DNA of 36,110 nucleotides, from contig QHPE01000163.1 of NCBI GenBank assembly GCA_003218945.1, positions 1 through 36,110 on the forward strand, given 5' to 3'. This document shows, piece by piece, positions 34,675 to 36,110 of the stretch. The notes under the pieces were generated by a model. The model made no database searches. It saw nothing but the letters and a program-made list of their open reading frames with translations, and had not been told where the DNA came from. The position numbers and the translations under genes are program-made. The stretch is from Verrucomicrobiota bacterium (lineage in GTDB: Bacteria > Verrucomicrobiota > Verrucomicrobiia > Chthoniobacterales > UBA10450). Position 1 is the stretch's first letter, and each line of letters begins with the position of its first letter.

Positions 34675-35073
34675 ATGTCGTCTGCGGCTTTTGAAATGAT
34701 TGTGTCCGTTCTGCCCGAGGATATCGACCAGCAAAACCATGTGAACAACACCGTTTATCTGCGCTGGGTCCAGGAAGTTGCCACTGCGCATTGGCGGGCG
34801 GTTGCGACCGCGGATGCCCAGGAGAACATCGGTTGGGTGGTGCTGCGGCACGAGATCGACTACAAAACGCCGGCATGTCTCGGTGACGAAATTGTGTTGC
34901 GGACCTGGGTCGGCAAATCAACGCGGCTAACGTTCGAACGATTTACCGAAATACGCAGAAGCGGCGATGATCAGCTATTGTCAAACGCGCGGACGCTCTG
35001 GTGTCCAATCAATGCGCAAACCGCGCGGCCAGTCCGCGTACCGGCGGAAGTGCGCGAGCAGTTTTCGATTTGA
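34675..35073 (+). CDS. Hot-dog fold acyl-CoA thioesterase
   Basis: 132 residues from ATG 34675; a TTG five codons earlier is the only alternative. The catalytic region is VLPEDIDQQNHVNNTVYLRW, the 4-hydroxybenzoyl-CoA thioesterase/YbgC-type motif in which the Asp is normally at D-x-x-x-H-x-N; here DQQNHVNN keeps Asp, His and Asn. EIDYKTPACLGDEIVLRTWV and LTFERFTEIRR form the central helix and strand. Acyl-CoA substrate length cannot be told. A stand-alone gene between two repeats. Confidence 0.88.
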   Translation: MSSAAFEMIVSVLPEDIDQQNHVNNTVYLRWVQEVATAHWRAVATADAQENIGWVVLRHEIDYKTPACLGDEIVLRTWVGKSTRLTFERFTEIRRSGDDQLLSNARTLWCPINAQTARPVRVPAEVREQFSI

Positions 35074-35127
35074 ATTCTTAAGCCGCAGCGCCATTCCATT
35101 CGACCTCGCGATTAGGCCCTTCTTAGG

Positions 35128-35172
35128 GAGTTGAACATTGAGGGGTGAGCGTTGAGCGTTGGGTGTTGCAAC
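35128..35172. repeat. GTTGAGCGTTGAGCGTTGGG-type repeat
   Basis: AGTTGAACATTGAGGGGTGA followed by GCGTTGAGCGTTGGGTGTT holds tandem GCGTTG(A/G)G units; the flanks AGTTG and CAACT are inverted. This is another common intergenic repeat type in these bacteria. It overlaps the likely GTG start region of the following glycosyltransferase. Confidence 0.5.
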
Positions 35173-36110
35173 TTCCATCTGCCGAGTCCCGCCCGGTCGT
35201 CGCTTGTTACTGCGCTACGTTTCTCAAACCGGAGATGCTGCACATCTACCGGCAAATCACCGCGCTAGAACGATGCGCTCCGGTGGTGATTACGCAGAAA
35301 CGCGAGAATGCCGAGCGCTACCCGTTTGCTCCTGTTTATATCGTTCCCAAACCCGCAGCTCATTTCCTGCGTCGCTTTTGGTTCAGGCAAGTGCGCGATA
35401 CGCCGTGGCAGATTTCGGATGCCGAGCTACGTGCGTTAGTCAGGCTTCTAAACGAAACACGCGCGCGCCTTTTGCACATTTACTTTGGCCAAATCGCTGT
35501 CCATCTCCTGCCATTGATTCGGACGTGGGGTAATCCGTCGATTGTTTCCTTCCATGGCGCTGATGTGATGGTCGATATGAACAAAGCCGCCTATCGAACC
35601 GCGACCCTAAAAATGCTTGATGCAGTGAAGCTGGTGCTGGTTCGGTCAGAATCACTGCGATGTGCGCTCATCGATCTCGGCTGCGAACCTGAGAAAATTG
35701 AAATCCAGCGCACAGGAATTCCACTCGAGGAATTTTCATTTCGCGAACGTGCTGCCCCGAAAAACGGCGAATGGCGATTCGTGCAGGCTGGGCGATTGAT
35801 CGAGAAAAAAGGTCTGCCGGTAACCCTTCGCGCTTTCGAAGTCTTCGTTCGTCAATACCCAAACGCAAGGCTGACGATTGCGGGCGAGGGGCCGTTGCTC
35901 GGGGAACTCGAGACGTTGGCGCGCGAATTGAAGATCCGCGTGTCATTCACTGGGTTCATTTCGCAGGATCGATTGCGCGAGATCTATTACCGCTCGCACA
36001 TTTTTCTGCACCCGAGCCAGACCGGCCGCGACGGAAATCAGGAGGGAATTCCGAATTCAATGCTCGAAGCGATGGCTACTGGCCTTCCCGTCTTCGCAAC
36101 CGAGCACGGC
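35145..36110 (+). CDS. Glycosyltransferase family 4 (partial)
   Basis: Open from GTG 35145 (after TGA at 35139) to the right edge, 322 codons without a stop. Likely starts are GTG 35145 or GTG 35163; the protein proper begins near ESRPVVACYCATFLKPEMLH. GT-B fold marks: HIYFGQIAVHLLPL, SFHGADVMVDMNK, VLVRSESLR, RTGIPLEEFSFRE, VQAGRLIEKKGLPVTLRAF, LTIAGEGPLLGELE, and the EX7E donor-binding motif in NQEGIPNSMLEAMATGLPVF. Such enzymes add sugars from nucleotide donors to exopolysaccharide or LPS. It is truncated by the window, so the C-terminal end is missing. Confidence 0.9.
   Translation, partial: MSVERWVLQLPSAESRPVVACYCATFLKPEMLHIYRQITALERCAPVVITQKRENAERYPFAPVYIVPKPAAHFLRRFWFRQVRDTPWQISDAELRALVRLLNETRARLLHIYFGQIAVHLLPLIRTWGNPSIVSFHGADVMVDMNKAAYRTATLKMLDAVKLVLVRSESLRCALIDLGCEPEKIEIQRTGIPLEEFSFRERAAPKNGEWRFVQAGRLIEKKGLPVTLRAFEVFVRQYPNARLTIAGEGPLLGELETLARELKIRVSFTGFISQDRLREIYYRSHIFLHPSQTGRDGNQEGIPNSMLEAMATGLPVFATEHG

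Noticed and set aside
1-36110. CRISPR array, rRNA, phage or IS transposase
   Set aside because: No regularly spaced direct repeats, no rRNA sequence and no transposase or phage gene were seen on either strand.

Overview
This window reads as a chromosomal segment of a soil-type Verrucomicrobiota bacterium, most likely Chthoniobacterales. That placement is an inference from gene content: the LL-diaminopimelate route (DapL), a hopanoid pair (hpnH-shc), an AURKAIP1/COX24-type micro-ribosomal protein, several secreted TPR and TonB-C proteins, moderately high GC, and many short palindromic intergenic repeats. No plasmid, phage or IS transposase genes are visible.

Layout. 1-1600: a 5'-truncated GNAT-like gene interrupted by an in-frame TAG, then two overlapping small drug/metabolite-transporter subunits. 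1700-5400 (minus strand): an exported thioredoxin-like redoxin with a clear terminator, a DsbD-like reductant transporter and a lipoprotein, together an envelope redox block. 5414-6453: a threonine-aldolase-type lyase broken by three one-base homopolymer indels. 6716-9733: intact two-domain PutA. 9755-11956: a small membrane protein and a PlsC-type acyltransferase joined to an alpha/beta hydrolase, with a palindromic repeat lying in frame at the junction. 12024-14677 (minus): an SGNH hydrolase and a lipase-maturation-factor-like membrane protein.

14801-15268 is the most unusual part: a CAU tRNA, a short GIY-YIG nuclease gene starting 9 bases after it, and two partial tRNA copies on either side. 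Both partial copies carry a palindromic hairpin in place of the anticodon arm and share a 35-base direct repeat. The repeat supplies the nuclease stop codon. The unit looks like a small tRNA-associated mobile module or a tandem-duplication footprint.

15275-16528 (minus): an ECF-type sigma factor and a membrane protein that is probably its anti-sigma partner. 16629-18640: dapL and a Mn-type superoxide dismutase separated by a roughly 140-base inverted-repeat element. 18737-22044: shc and hpnH, two steps of hopanoid synthesis. 22250-26372: lipoprotein, MarC-type membrane protein, exported M3 oligopeptidase, HIT-like protein and a 34-residue ribosomal-type protein. 26457-31812: an exported TPR protein, an AI-2E/PerM-family permease and a membrane-anchored TPR protein, probably co-oriented as a unit. 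31714-32343: a frameshifted autotransporter-repeat-type surface protein converging on the last TPR gene. 32781-36110: DUF4440 protein, TonB-C protein, small membrane protein, hot-dog thioesterase and a family-4 glycosyltransferase that runs off the right edge.

Several genes carry compensable single-base indels in short homopolymers. I cannot tell gene decay from assembly error without reads. No CRISPR array, rRNA or convincing riboswitch was seen.
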